NCBI GenBank assembly: GCA_040387375.1 | Contig: JAZKDW010000038.1 | Coordinates: 1 to 48,783, forward strand | Origin: JAZKDW01 sp040387375 | GTDB taxonomy: Bacteria > Pseudomonadota > Gammaproteobacteria > Burkholderiales > Burkholderiaceae_D | Length of the DNA: 48,783 nt | Reading direction: 5' to 3' | Shown: positions 40,864-48,652 of the stretch, piece by piece | Layout of the letters: every line of letters starts with the position of its first letter | Numbering within the stretch: the first letter of the stretch is position 1 | Notes under the pieces: generated by a model | Databases searched by the model: none | Seen by the model: the letters and a program-made list of their open reading frames with translations, nothing else | Told to the model about the DNA's origin: nothing | Translations under genes and position numbers: made by a program

Positions 40864-42018
40864 TCACTTCGCTTTTGCCTTCTTGAACAGGTCGCCGCCG
40901 ATGATCTTTTTCATGATCTCGATCGAACCACCCGCGATTTTTACAATCCGTGCATCTGCATACGCCCGCGCAATCGGATATTCCCACATGTAACCCCAGC
41001 CCCCGAACAACTGCAGGCATTCATCGACCACCTTGCAATGCATGTTGGACATCCACATCTTGGCCATCGCCGCATCCACCGCTTCCAGCTTGCCCTCCAT
41101 GAAAAGCGCGATGCACTGGTCGGTGAAGACGCGGCCGATCACCGCTTCCGTCTTGAGTTCGGCCAGCTTGAACTGGGTGTTCTGGAAATCGCCGATGGTT
41201 TGTCCGAAGGCTTCGCGCTGCGAGGTGTAATCGACCGTGTAGGCGATCACTTCCTCGGCCACCGCCGCCGAACGGATTGCCTGCGCCAGGCGTTCCTGCG
41301 CCAGCTGGGTCATCATCACCGCGAAGCCCTTGCCTTCCTCGCCCAGCATGGCGCTGGCCGGCACGCGCAGGTCTTCGAAGAACAGTTCCGACGTGTCTTG
41401 CGCCTTCATGCCCAGCTTGTCGAGATTTTTTCCGCGCTGGAATCCCGGCAGCGAGGTATCGACCAGGAATAGCGTGACGCCTTTCGCGCCTTCGCCGCCG
41501 GTCTTGGTTGCCAGTACCAGCACGTCACACAGCTGGCCATTCGAGATGAAGACCTTCTGACCATTGATCACATAGTCGTCGCCATCGCGCACGGCGCGGG
41601 TGCGGATCGCCTTGAGGTCGCTGCCTGCGTGCGGCTCGGTCATGCCCAGCGAACCGATCGCTTCGCCGCTGACCATCTTCGGCAGCCACTGGTGTTTCTG
41701 CTCTTCGGTGCCGTAGGCCTTGATGTAGGTGGCCACCAGGTCGCAATGGATCATGAATCCGGGTCCGGTGTAGCCGCTCTTGGCCATCTCTTCGAACACC
41801 ACCACATCGAACAGGTAGTCCAGGCCCAGTCCGCCGTATTCTTCCGGAATCGTGCAGCACAACATGCCGGCCTCGCCGGCCTTGAGCCACAGCTCGCGCG
41901 GCACGATGCCGTCCCGCTCCCACTGGTAATGGTAAGGTTTGATTTCACGCTCGATGAATTTTTTTACCACATCGCGGAACGCCTCATGCTCTTCGCCGAA
42001 CAACTTTCGATTAATCAC
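40864..42018 (-). CDS. Acyl-CoA dehydrogenase (isovaleryl-CoA dehydrogenase-like active site)
   Basis: A 384-residue flavoprotein. CTIPEEYGGLGLDYLF (about 52), GMTEPHAGSDL (about 129) and WGYMWEYPIARAYADARIVKIAGG (about 344-367) are family motifs. The usual catalytic Glu before the C-terminal helix (YEGTSEI in short- and medium-chain enzymes) is Gly here. A Glu in QLAQERLAQAI (about 242) matches the relocated base of isovaleryl- and long-chain-type enzymes. The GTG at 42018 is preceded by GGAGG at four bases, while a TTG one codon earlier is too close to it. It faces the box operon but is probably expressed separately. Substrate unknown. Confidence 0.9.
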   Translation of the reverse strand: MINRKLFGEEHEAFRDVVKKFIEREIKPYHYQWERDGIVPRELWLKAGEAGMLCCTIPEEYGGLGLDYLFDVVVFEEMAKSGYTGPGFMIHCDLVATYIKAYGTEEQKHQWLPKMVSGEAIGSLGMTEPHAGSDLKAIRTRAVRDGDDYVINGQKVFISNGQLCDVLVLATKTGGEGAKGVTLFLVDTSLPGFQRGKNLDKLGMKAQDTSELFFEDLRVPASAMLGEEGKGFAVMMTQLAQERLAQAIRSAAVAEEVIAYTVDYTSQREAFGQTIGDFQNTQFKLAELKTEAVIGRVFTDQCIALFMEGKLEAVDAAMAKMWMSNMHCKVVDECLQLFGGWGYMWEYPIARAYADARIVKIAGGSIEIMKKIIGGDLFKKAKAK

Positions 42019-42171
42019 CAAACCTCCAACATTAAAATACCGATAAGATACGCATTAATAACGTATGGTGGCGTACTTTAATTTGAAAGTCAAACCGCGC
42101 GGCCCGGGAGGCATTTCAAATCAATGCGCGACGAGCCGGCATTTTTTCATCGAACGAAAAAAAATCTGCCA

Positions 42172-43260
42172 TCAGCCCCCGAACTGTTTCATCACCCCGA
42201 TCCGGAACAGGTCCCGGTCATTCTTCTCCCTGAAGGTCTTCACCCGGCTAAAGCTGGCGAAGACTTTCAGGGTTTTGGAGATGGCGCGGTCGGCCTGCAG
42301 CGTGATCAGGCCCAGCAGGCGCGGATTGCCTGACTCCCGGTCGTTCGTCGCGACATAGGGCCCGACGCCTGCGCTCACGCTCCACTTCGCGGTAAGCGGC
42401 TGCACATACCAACCCTGGAGCGCTATCCCGCGCCGGTCTACCCGAACGTCATCGTCCCCCTCCGCGATTGCCGCGATCGACGCAGCCCACGGCCCCCGGA
42501 ATTGCCTGGCTTCGATGGAAAATCCGAATGCGTCGTCGGTGCCCCCGTGGTTCGTGATGGAACTGCCTGCCGCCACGACAATCCATACCGGACTACGCGC
42601 AGAACCGGTGGCCGCGTATGCGGGCACCTCGTTGAAATATTTGCCGATGCCGACCAGCAAGGCGCTGGAGGAATGTACATCTCTCATGGCGACATGATTG
42701 ACCGCAATCCGAAAATGCAGGCCTGGCGAGTATTGATCCAGACCGATGCGCAGCGCCAGGGAAACCAGCGCGCCCACATTCGAATCGTTGATCTGGCGTC
42801 CGCCGATGTCGGTCGTATTCATGCTCAGGTAAGGACCCACGCCAAGTTCCGCAGTCAGGCCGTTGCGAAAGCGATTGCTGTAGACGAGCTGTATTCCGAA
42901 ACCGTCCCGATGATTGTTATCCGGATGTCCTTCGTTGTTATGCACGAAGTCGACCCGGATCTTTTCCGACGCCGACAATAGGGATTTGGCGGTAAAAAAA
43001 GAAGGATCGATATCCCTGCCGAAGCGGACATCGAAGGCCCGCCACTTCATCGACGTTTCGCCGCTCGTATTTCCTCCGTGGGCCTGTCCATTCCCGATCG
43101 TGCCGGACACATAGGCACCGCTCCGATGCGCGGTCGGCTCCGCAGCGGCGGAATCATCACTGAGCGGCCTGGCAACGCCGGATGCGTCTGCACGGGTCTG
43201 AGCCGACGCGTTCACGGGGCAATGCAGGAAAAATATCAGACATAACACGCAATTCTTCAT
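42172..43260 (-). CDS. Exported protein of unknown function, probably outer-membrane beta-barrel
   Basis: About 362 residues. A signal peptide MKNCVLCLIFFLHCPVNASAQ ends near residue 21. The rest alternates short amphipathic strands rich in Gly, aromatic and polar residues (GFGIQLVYSNRFRNGLTAELGVGPYLS; KWSVSAGVGPYVATN) and ends RIGVMKQFGG, which suggests a porin-like or lipid-A-deacylase-size barrel. No catalytic motif could be assigned. An in-frame ATG at 43281 would add seven residues, and no clear ribosome site decides between them. It has no operon partner. GC and codon use are slightly lower than in the catabolic genes. Confidence 0.65.
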   Translation of the reverse strand: MKNCVLCLIFFLHCPVNASAQTRADASGVARPLSDDSAAAEPTAHRSGAYVSGTIGNGQAHGGNTSGETSMKWRAFDVRFGRDIDPSFFTAKSLLSASEKIRVDFVHNNEGHPDNNHRDGFGIQLVYSNRFRNGLTAELGVGPYLSMNTTDIGGRQINDSNVGALVSLALRIGLDQYSPGLHFRIAVNHVAMRDVHSSSALLVGIGKYFNEVPAYAATGSARSPVWIVVAAGSSITNHGGTDDAFGFSIEARQFRGPWAASIAAIAEGDDDVRVDRRGIALQGWYVQPLTAKWSVSAGVGPYVATNDRESGNPRLLGLITLQADRAISKTLKVFASFSRVKTFREKNDRDLFRIGVMKQFGG

Positions 43261-43602
43261 AGGAAAGCGACTGGTCTCCATGATTCAGTGGCAGGTATTT
43301 TGTCCTCCTGACACCCGTACTTGAAAATCATGACGAACGTTAATTTACGCGTCTGACAATTCAGCTTTTCCTGCAGCATTTCCGGGCACTGCGGTGACGG
43401 GAATTAAGTTTGGCTTTTCACGGAAAGGGTCAACTTGACCAAGGATAAGTTTTGGCAAGGTAGGTGGCAACTGCGCGGCATGCAGGCGTGCCGGCCATTT
43501 TCTGAAGAAGGGGGAGAAGCGGGTCCCAGGGGACTCGATTTCCATGCGGGCACGGACCGCGTAGCCGACGCGATCCGCACCTTCGTCATCTGAACGTCAG
43601 CG
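43261..43602. other. Gap with no recognised gene
   Basis: About 340 bp between the exported-protein gene and the NIPSNAP gene. Short open frames occur on both strands, for example around 43345-43589. None has a ribosome site or a recognisable sequence. A plus-strand frame ending at about 43593 reads like a protein C-terminus (HAGTDRVADAIRTFVI) but has no start codon. It could be a gene remnant. Confidence 0.35.
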
Positions 43603-44193
43603 TTATGCGGCGGGAGCCGTCGAAGGCGCTGGCGTTAACAGGGTCGAATTCATCTGCCTGAGCAAGGGCATGACCGCTTCAAGGTAAGCTTGCCAGCCTG
43701 CTTCTTTTCCTACCGCAGCCCTGACTTCGGCGCGATGCGCCAGATCGCGATACGACCACATGTGAAAAATGCGATCCGCATCGCCGGACAGCGGCAACCA
43801 GATGCCGACATTGGCAGAGTGACGCTCGCGCACCGGCATCGCGGCCAGCATGTGCGCGGCGAACTCGGCTGCGGTGCCGGGCAGGAGAGAATACTCACGC
43901 AGCTCGAATAACTTGTCCGAACCAGGCTGATACTCTTTCACCGCACGCAGCGGCAGCACGTCACGCCGCAGGATATTGCGCGGATTGGCTTGTGCGTAGC
44001 CCGAGGTCTCGGTCGGAAAAAGTGGCGCAGGATGTCCTTCAGGCGTCTCGTACAGCGATAACACCTGGTCCAGGGTGCCGAACTCCGTCACCCAGCGCCC
44101 GGCATTTTTCTGCCGGTCATGCGCCGCGAGAAATTTGACACCGGATTGCGACTGACCCGGCTTGAAGGTTTCAACCAGCAATTGGAAATTCAT
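43603..44193 (-). CDS. NIPSNAP-family protein
   Basis: A 196-residue protein with a C-terminal NIPSNAP ferredoxin-like domain: KLFELREYSLLPGTAAEFAAHM (about 103) and FHMWSYRDLAHRAEVRAAVGKEAGWQAYL (about 151). The N-terminal half, MNFQLLVETFKPGQSQSGVKFLAAHDRQKNAGRWVTEFG, looks like a second degenerate copy of the fold. The start at 44193 is six bases after GGAG, whereas a longer frame upstream has no ribosome site. Bacterial NIPSNAP proteins have no firm function. No partner genes are adjacent. Confidence 0.82.
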   Translation of the reverse strand: MNFQLLVETFKPGQSQSGVKFLAAHDRQKNAGRWVTEFGTLDQVLSLYETPEGHPAPLFPTETSGYAQANPRNILRRDVLPLRAVKEYQPGSDKLFELREYSLLPGTAAEFAAHMLAAMPVRERHSANVGIWLPLSGDADRIFHMWSYRDLAHRAEVRAAVGKEAGWQAYLEAVMPLLRQMNSTLLTPAPSTAPAA

Positions 44194-44526
44194 GAATGCT
44201 CCGCAAGATGTTGTTGTGAAATGTAAAGTTGCAATGCATTCTGCATGAAAATTGTTGTGTGCGCATGTCAACTCACAAAACCGTGGATCATCTTTTTCTT
44301 GCCCGGGAATCGCATTTTTACAAAGAATCGTGGGCTTGCACAAACGATTTTCCGAAGTAATCAGGAATTGAGGTGCAATCACCAATACCAAGTCAACTTC
44401 GTGGTGAACAAATTAATTACCCATTCAATAAAGCCTGATCCCGCCATCCGCACACAAAATTGAATCGCTTGCAGCCATATTAAAGAATGCTTTAAATTGA
44501 TGAACTGTATTAAAGCAGGCTTTAAA
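44194..44526 (+). promoter_or_regulatory. Gap and promoter region before the Fic gene
   Basis: No gene is seen. It is AT-richer than the surroundings. At its right end TTGCAG (44469-44474), a 17-bp spacer and TTAAAT (44492-44497) form a weak promoter whose spacer contains the first of two palindromes. The second palindrome lies about ten bases past the expected transcription start. Confidence 0.4.
44480..44525. repeat. Two tandem palindromes TTAAAG-N4-CTTTAA
   Basis: TTAAAG-aatg-CTTTAA at 44480-44495 and TTAAAG-cagg-CTTTAA at 44510-44525 are both perfect 6-bp inverted repeats, with centres 30 bp (about three helix turns) apart. They flank the predicted transcription start and stop one base before the chosen Fic start codon. 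Likely operators for a dimeric wHTH protein, with the C-terminal wHTH of the Fic protein an obvious candidate. Confidence 0.65.
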
Positions 44527-45675
44527 ATGAATCGTTCCACTGGAAGTCACGTCACGACATCAACGCTTGGTGAGGCCGTTCAAGCGTTCGTCCCTTATGC
44601 TCTGCCACCGACAGCACCACCGCTATCACCGGACTCATACGATGCCCGGAACCGGGCGGCGGAACTGAGCCTGGCCCGTTTGTCGGCTATATCAGGTCTC
44701 GTTCCCTCTGTCGATTGGTTGTTGTATAGCGCGATACGCAAGGAAGCACTGCTCACATCCCAAATCGAGGGCACACAGGCGACCTTGACGGATTTGTTCA
44801 ACGAGGAAGCCGGTCTGGATGTCAGTAACACCGACGACATCGAAGAGGTCACCAATTATCTGCGCGCCTACCGGTTGGTGCGAGAAAACCTGCGCGATCC
44901 CAACGGACTGCCAATCAGTATCACGCTGATTGGCGACGCCCATCGATTGCTGCTTGACGGAGTGCGGGGAACGGGCAAGCAGCCGGGCAAGCTCCGGCGC
45001 TCACAGAACTGGATTGGTGGCACCCGCCCTGGCAATGCTGTCTTTGTGCCTCCTCCCCCTGATCAGGTTGCCAGTTTGCTTGGTGATCTGGAGCGGTTTA
45101 TCCACGCCAATCCGCAGAGCCTGCCGCCTTTAGTCAATATCGCCCTGGTGCATGCCCAGTTTGAAACCATCCATCCATTTCTCGATGGCAATGGCCGCAT
45201 GGGACGCTTGCTGATCGCCGCCTTGCTGGAACATTGGGGCGTGCTGCTTGAGCCTTTGATTTATCTGAGCGGATATTTGAAACAGCACCAGACAGAATAC
45301 TACCGGTTGCTATCGGGTACTCGCACCGATGGGAATTGGGAAGCCTGGATTGCATTTTTCCTCGAGGGAGTTACGGAAGCCGCGGCACAAGCCGAACGGA
45401 GCATCGTCGACATTGCAACTTTGGTCGCGACCGACCGGCGACGTCTTCTCGATGCGCCAAAATCAGGGCCTGCCGCCTATCGATTGTTCGAACTTCTGCC
45501 GATGATGCCTCGTTTCACCGTTGAGCGAGTAAAACAGAAACTCAATACAAGTTTTCCGACCGCGAACGCAGCAATCAAAACGCTAAGTGACTTGGGTATC
45601 GTTACCGAAATGACTGGACAAAAAAAGAACCGCAGTTTCAGTTACCAGACGTACATTGAGTTACTGTCTGAATAA
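44527..45675 (+). CDS. Fic-domain AMP-transferase with N-terminal inhibitory helix and C-terminal winged helix
   Basis: A 382-residue protein close to SoFic in length and layout. An N-terminal inhibitory motif TSQIEG (about 75-80) fits the S/T-xxx-E-G/N rule for self-inhibited class II Fic proteins. The active site HPFLDGNGRMGRLL (about 210-223) is complete, so it should transfer AMP to a target hydroxyl. A winged helix (about 325-380; FTVERVKQKLNTSFPTANAAIKTLSDLGIVTEM) closes the protein. I prefer the ATG at 44527. The start at 44497/44500 would fall between the two palindromes and has no ribosome site. Likely a stand-alone regulator or toxin-like enzyme. Target unknown. Confidence 0.9.
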   Translation: MNRSTGSHVTTSTLGEAVQAFVPYALPPTAPPLSPDSYDARNRAAELSLARLSAISGLVPSVDWLLYSAIRKEALLTSQIEGTQATLTDLFNEEAGLDVSNTDDIEEVTNYLRAYRLVRENLRDPNGLPISITLIGDAHRLLLDGVRGTGKQPGKLRRSQNWIGGTRPGNAVFVPPPPDQVASLLGDLERFIHANPQSLPPLVNIALVHAQFETIHPFLDGNGRMGRLLIAALLEHWGVLLEPLIYLSGYLKQHQTEYYRLLSGTRTDGNWEAWIAFFLEGVTEAAAQAERSIVDIATLVATDRRRLLDAPKSGPAAYRLFELLPMMPRFTVERVKQKLNTSFPTANAAIKTLSDLGIVTEMTGQKKNRSFSYQTYIELLSE

Positions 45676-45751
45676 AGCTCGCAAACAAGATCAGACCCGG
45701 CAATCACAGCATCAACCCTTAAGGCAACTTCCCGCGCGAGAAATACAGACG

Positions 45752-45784
45752 AAAAAAAGCCCGCAAGCATTTCGGCTGCGGGCT
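45752..45784 (-). terminator. Intrinsic terminator (leftward)
   Basis: An AGCCCGCA stem (45777-45784 with 45758-45765) is followed on the minus strand by seven T (45752-45758). This is the only hairpin in the window with a proper T-run. It lies about 90 bp beyond the BrnA-like remnant and would end its transcript. Read rightward it lacks a T-run, so it is not a good terminator for the Fic gene. Confidence 0.75.
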
Positions 45785-45875
45785 AAATCCAATTCCTTGA
45801 GGAGACTGGAGGAGACAGGACCAATATACTGCGTCGCAGCATTTTCCGGTACTTTATTTTCTCCATACCTTGTAT

Positions 45876-46079
45876 TCATGAATCACATAACAGCCAGTCG
45901 GCCAAGGCGGCATCCAGCCGCATTTGCCAGCCTGGCCCCGCCGCCTTGCACTTTTCAAGCGTGTCAGGTGACAGGCGGATTGTGATGCGCCTGCGTTCTG
46001 GAGAATGGTGGCGGAACGCGCGGCGATTCAGTTCCGCGCAACTGCACCTGAACCTGCTGTGGCTATCGCCATGGCGCAT
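45876..46079 (-). pseudogene. Truncated BrnA/DUF4415-like antitoxin
   Basis: The 67-codon frame ends RRRITIRLSPDTLEKCKAAGPGWQMRLDAALADWLLCDS. This is the ribbon-helix-helix C-terminal half typical of BrnA-type antitoxins (IRLxPDxLxxxxxxGxGWQxRxxAAL). The N-terminal portion is unlike the family. The frame meets a stop codon at the edge of the palindromic element (46096) just upstream, and no BrnT toxin gene is found on that side. It appears to be the surviving 3' end of a toxin-antitoxin locus cut by the element. Its terminator (45752-45784) is still in place. Confidence 0.55.
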
Positions 46080-46095
46080 GGAAGCTCGCCGGTTC

Positions 46096-46257
46096 TAAGT
46101 ACCCTACCGGAATAAATTGGGAGATGGATGTGGTCCTGGCCGAGTGCGATGCAAGGCGCCCGGGCCGCCGCAGTGCGAGCACTGCAAGGGCCGGGCAACG
46201 CCGCAGCGCGCCGGTCAGGGCCGCAGACACTCACAATTTATTCCGGTCGGGTACTTA
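46096..46257. mobile_element. 162-bp palindromic repeat element (MITE-like)
   Basis: The terminal arms 46096-46123 and 46230-46257 are inverted copies at 26 of 28 positions (starting TAAGTACCC and containing CCGGAATAAATT). The centre holds a perfect palindrome GCAGTGC-ga-GCACTGC (46170-46185) exactly midway, and the flanks between are also roughly self-complementary. No coding frame inside is convincing and no target duplication is obvious. A third copy of the arm lies at 48625-48652. This fits a non-autonomous mobile or REP-like element. Confidence 0.65.
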
Positions 46258-46403
46258 CACCAACTCCTGCGCAATGGCGTTTGCCTGCCAAATTATCCGG
46301 CTGCGGCAGCCTTTATTGAAACCGTCGAAGTATCACACGGCGCCGGCGTGGCGACGGATAATAACGGCACCCTCATTTTGCGCAATATTTCAGGAATCCC
46401 CTC
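46258..46403 (+). other. Leader of the OsmC-YcaO gene
   Basis: 146 bp between the palindromic element and the gene, with no coding frame of note and no clear consensus promoter. The ribosome site AGGAA lies at 46391-46395, eight bases before the ATG at 46404. Confidence 0.4.
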
Positions 46404-48608
46404 ATGGAAATTAAGGTCAATTTTCTCGACAAGCTTCGTCTCGAAGCCAAGTTTGATGATTTCACGGTAATCGCCGACCAGCCTGTCCGCTACAAGGGCG
46501 ATGGCTCGGCGCCCGGTCCCTTCGATTACTTTCTGGCCTCATCGGCCTTGTGTGCGGCTTATTTTGTGAAGTTGTACTGCGTAACGCGCAACATTTCGAC
46601 CGACAATATCCGCCTGTCGCAGAATAATATTGTTGATCCGGAAAACCGTTACCAGCAGATTTTCAAGATTCAGGTCGAGTTGCCGGCGGATATCCTGGAA
46701 GTAGACCGCCGGGGTATTTTGCGTTCCATCGAGCGTTGTACGGTGAAAAAAGTAGTGCAAGCCGGTCCCGAGTTTGTGATTGAAGAGGTAGAGAACCTGG
46801 ATGCCGATGCGCAGTCGTTGCTGATGTTAAAGCCGGCTACTGACGCCAGCACCTACATTGCGGGCAAGGATCTGCCATTGGAGCAAACCATCGCCAATAT
46901 GTCGGGCGTTTTGGCGGGCTTGGGCATGAAGATTGAAATCGCTTCGTGGCGCAATATCGTTCCCAATGTGTGGTCGCTGCATATCCGCGACGCGCACTCG
47001 CCGATGTGTTTTACCAATGGCAAGGGAGCGACCAAAGAAAGCGCGTTGGCGTCGGCGCTGGGAGAATTTATCGAGCGCCTGAATTGCAACCATTTTTATG
47101 GCGGGACGTTTTGGGGCGAAGACATCGCCAATGCGGCGTTTGTACATTACCCGAACGAGCGCTGGTTCAAGCCTGGCCCTGAAGATGCGCTACCGTCTGA
47201 AATTCTCGATGCATACTGCCTGCCCATCTACAATCCCGATGGCGAGTTGCTTGGTTCGCATCTGGTCGACACCAACTCGGGCAATGTGGAGCGGGGAATC
47301 TGTTCGCTGCCGTATGTGCGGCAGTCGGACGGCGAGGTGGTGTATTTCCCGTCCAACCTGGTCGAAAACCTCTACGTCAGCAACGGCATGAGTGCCGGTA
47401 ATACGCTGGCGGAAGCGCAGGTGCAATGTCTGTCCGAAATTTTCGAACGGGCGGTAAAGCGCGAGATTCTGGCAGGCGAAATGGCACTGCCTGATGTGCC
47501 GCCCGAAGTGCTGGCGAAATACCCTGGCATTCTGGCCGGCATTCAGGGATTGGAAGAGCAGGGTTTTCCGGTGCTGGTGAAGGATGCGTCGCTCGGTGGC
47601 GTCTATCCGGTGATGTGCGTGACTTTGATGAACCCGCGAACTGGCGGGGTCTTTGCTTCGTTCGGCGCGCACCCCAGCTTCGAGGTGGCGCTGGAACGGA
47701 GTCTGACGGAATTGCTGCAGGGTCGCAGTTTTGAGGGCCTGAACGATTTACCTCAGCCCAGCTTTGTCAGTAACGCCGTGACTGAGCCAAACAACTTTGT
47801 TGAACACTTCATTGATTCCAGCGGTGTTGTGTCGTGGCGCTTTTTCAGTGCCAAATCGGATTTCGATTTTGTCGAGTGGGATTTTTCCGGCCAGGGCGAG
47901 AATTCCAATGCCGAGGAAGCCGCGACCTTGCTCGGCATTCTTGAAGACATGGGCAAAGAGGTGTACATGGCGGTCCATGACCAGCTAGGCGCCGTTGCTT
48001 GCCGGATTTTGGTGCCGGGCTATTCGGAAATCTATCCTGTAGAAGATTTGATCTGGGATAACACCAACCAGGCGCTGCTGTTCCGCGCGGATATCCTGAA
48101 CTTGCATCGCCTGGACGACACAAGCCTGGAGGCGCTGCTTGCGCGTCTGGATAACAGTGAGCTCGATGACTACGCCGACATCGCCACCTTGATCGGCATC
48201 GAATTTGACGAGAATACGGAATGGGGGCAGCTGACCGTTCTCGAGTTGAAGCTGCTCATTCATCTCGCCTTGCAGCAATTTGAGGCGGCGCACGATCTGG
48301 TGGGCGCCTTCTTGCAGTACAACGACAACACGGTCGAGCGCCGATTGTTTTATCAAGCCTTGAACGTGGTGCTGGAGGTGTTGCTCGATGACGAGCTGGA
48401 ACTGGACGACTACGTGGTCAATTTCCGCCGGATGTATGGCAATCCGAGGATGGACGCGGCGCTGGGTTCAGTGGATGGCAGCGTGCGCTTCTTTGGCTTG
48501 ACGCCAACCAGTATGAAACTGGAGGGGCTCGACAGGCACAGCCGGTTGATCGACAGCTACAAGAAAATGCATGGGGCGCGGGCCAATGTGGCGGCCACGG
48601 GCGGTTAG
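46404..48608 (+). CDS. ycaO: OsmC domain - YcaO domain fusion protein
   Basis: A 734-residue protein. Residues about 1-140 form an OsmC/Ohr-like domain with both candidate redox cysteines (SSALCAAYF near 49, SIERCTVKKV near 112). Residues about 165-545 are an ATP-dependent YcaO domain: KGATKESALASALGEFIERLNCNHF near 208-232 and QCLSEIFERAVKREIL near 340 carry the ATP/Mg glutamates and arginine. Residues about 560-734 are helical and TPR-like, as in E. coli YcaO. YcaO enzymes activate amide backbones with ATP. E. coli YcaO itself has been linked to RimO methylthiolation of ribosomal protein S12. No precursor-peptide gene is nearby, so the stand-alone type is likely. Confidence 0.88.
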   Translation: MEIKVNFLDKLRLEAKFDDFTVIADQPVRYKGDGSAPGPFDYFLASSALCAAYFVKLYCVTRNISTDNIRLSQNNIVDPENRYQQIFKIQVELPADILEVDRRGILRSIERCTVKKVVQAGPEFVIEEVENLDADAQSLLMLKPATDASTYIAGKDLPLEQTIANMSGVLAGLGMKIEIASWRNIVPNVWSLHIRDAHSPMCFTNGKGATKESALASALGEFIERLNCNHFYGGTFWGEDIANAAFVHYPNERWFKPGPEDALPSEILDAYCLPIYNPDGELLGSHLVDTNSGNVERGICSLPYVRQSDGEVVYFPSNLVENLYVSNGMSAGNTLAEAQVQCLSEIFERAVKREILAGEMALPDVPPEVLAKYPGILAGIQGLEEQGFPVLVKDASLGGVYPVMCVTLMNPRTGGVFASFGAHPSFEVALERSLTELLQGRSFEGLNDLPQPSFVSNAVTEPNNFVEHFIDSSGVVSWRFFSAKSDFDFVEWDFSGQGENSNAEEAATLLGILEDMGKEVYMAVHDQLGAVACRILVPGYSEIYPVEDLIWDNTNQALLFRADILNLHRLDDTSLEALLARLDNSELDDYADIATLIGIEFDENTEWGQLTVLELKLLIHLALQQFEAAHDLVGAFLQYNDNTVERRLFYQALNVVLEVLLDDELELDDYVVNFRRMYGNPRMDAALGSVDGSVRFFGLTPTSMKLEGLDRHSRLIDSYKKMHGARANVAATGG

Positions 48609-48624
48609 GGTTATGAGTCGTGGC

Positions 48625-48652
48625 TAAGTACCCGTCCGGAATAAATCGTGAG
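48625..48652 (+). repeat. Third copy of the palindromic element's arm
   Basis: This 28-bp stretch matches the arm consensus of the 46096-46257 element at 26 positions, in the same orientation as its left arm. Similarity continues weakly for some 18 bp (ATGGATG, CTGGC). No inverted partner appears before the window ends at 48783, so it is either half an element or continues outside. Confidence 0.6.

Noticed and set aside
43345..43589. Small frames of 60-66 codons in the gap before the NIPSNAP gene
   Set aside because: Overlapping frames of low complexity, no ribosome site, no recognisable sequence. At best a remnant.
45758..45784. Hairpin as terminator of the Fic gene
   Set aside because: Read rightward it is preceded, not followed, by a homopolymer. 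Its T-run exists only on the minus strand.
46028..46234. Possible BrnT toxin upstream of the BrnA-like remnant
   Set aside because: The 68-codon minus-strand frame has none of the BrnT residues and lies mostly inside the palindromic element.
46096..46257. CRISPR-like or integron attC-like array
   Set aside because: Only inverted arms around one centre, no regularly spaced direct repeats, no integrase or Cas gene nearby.
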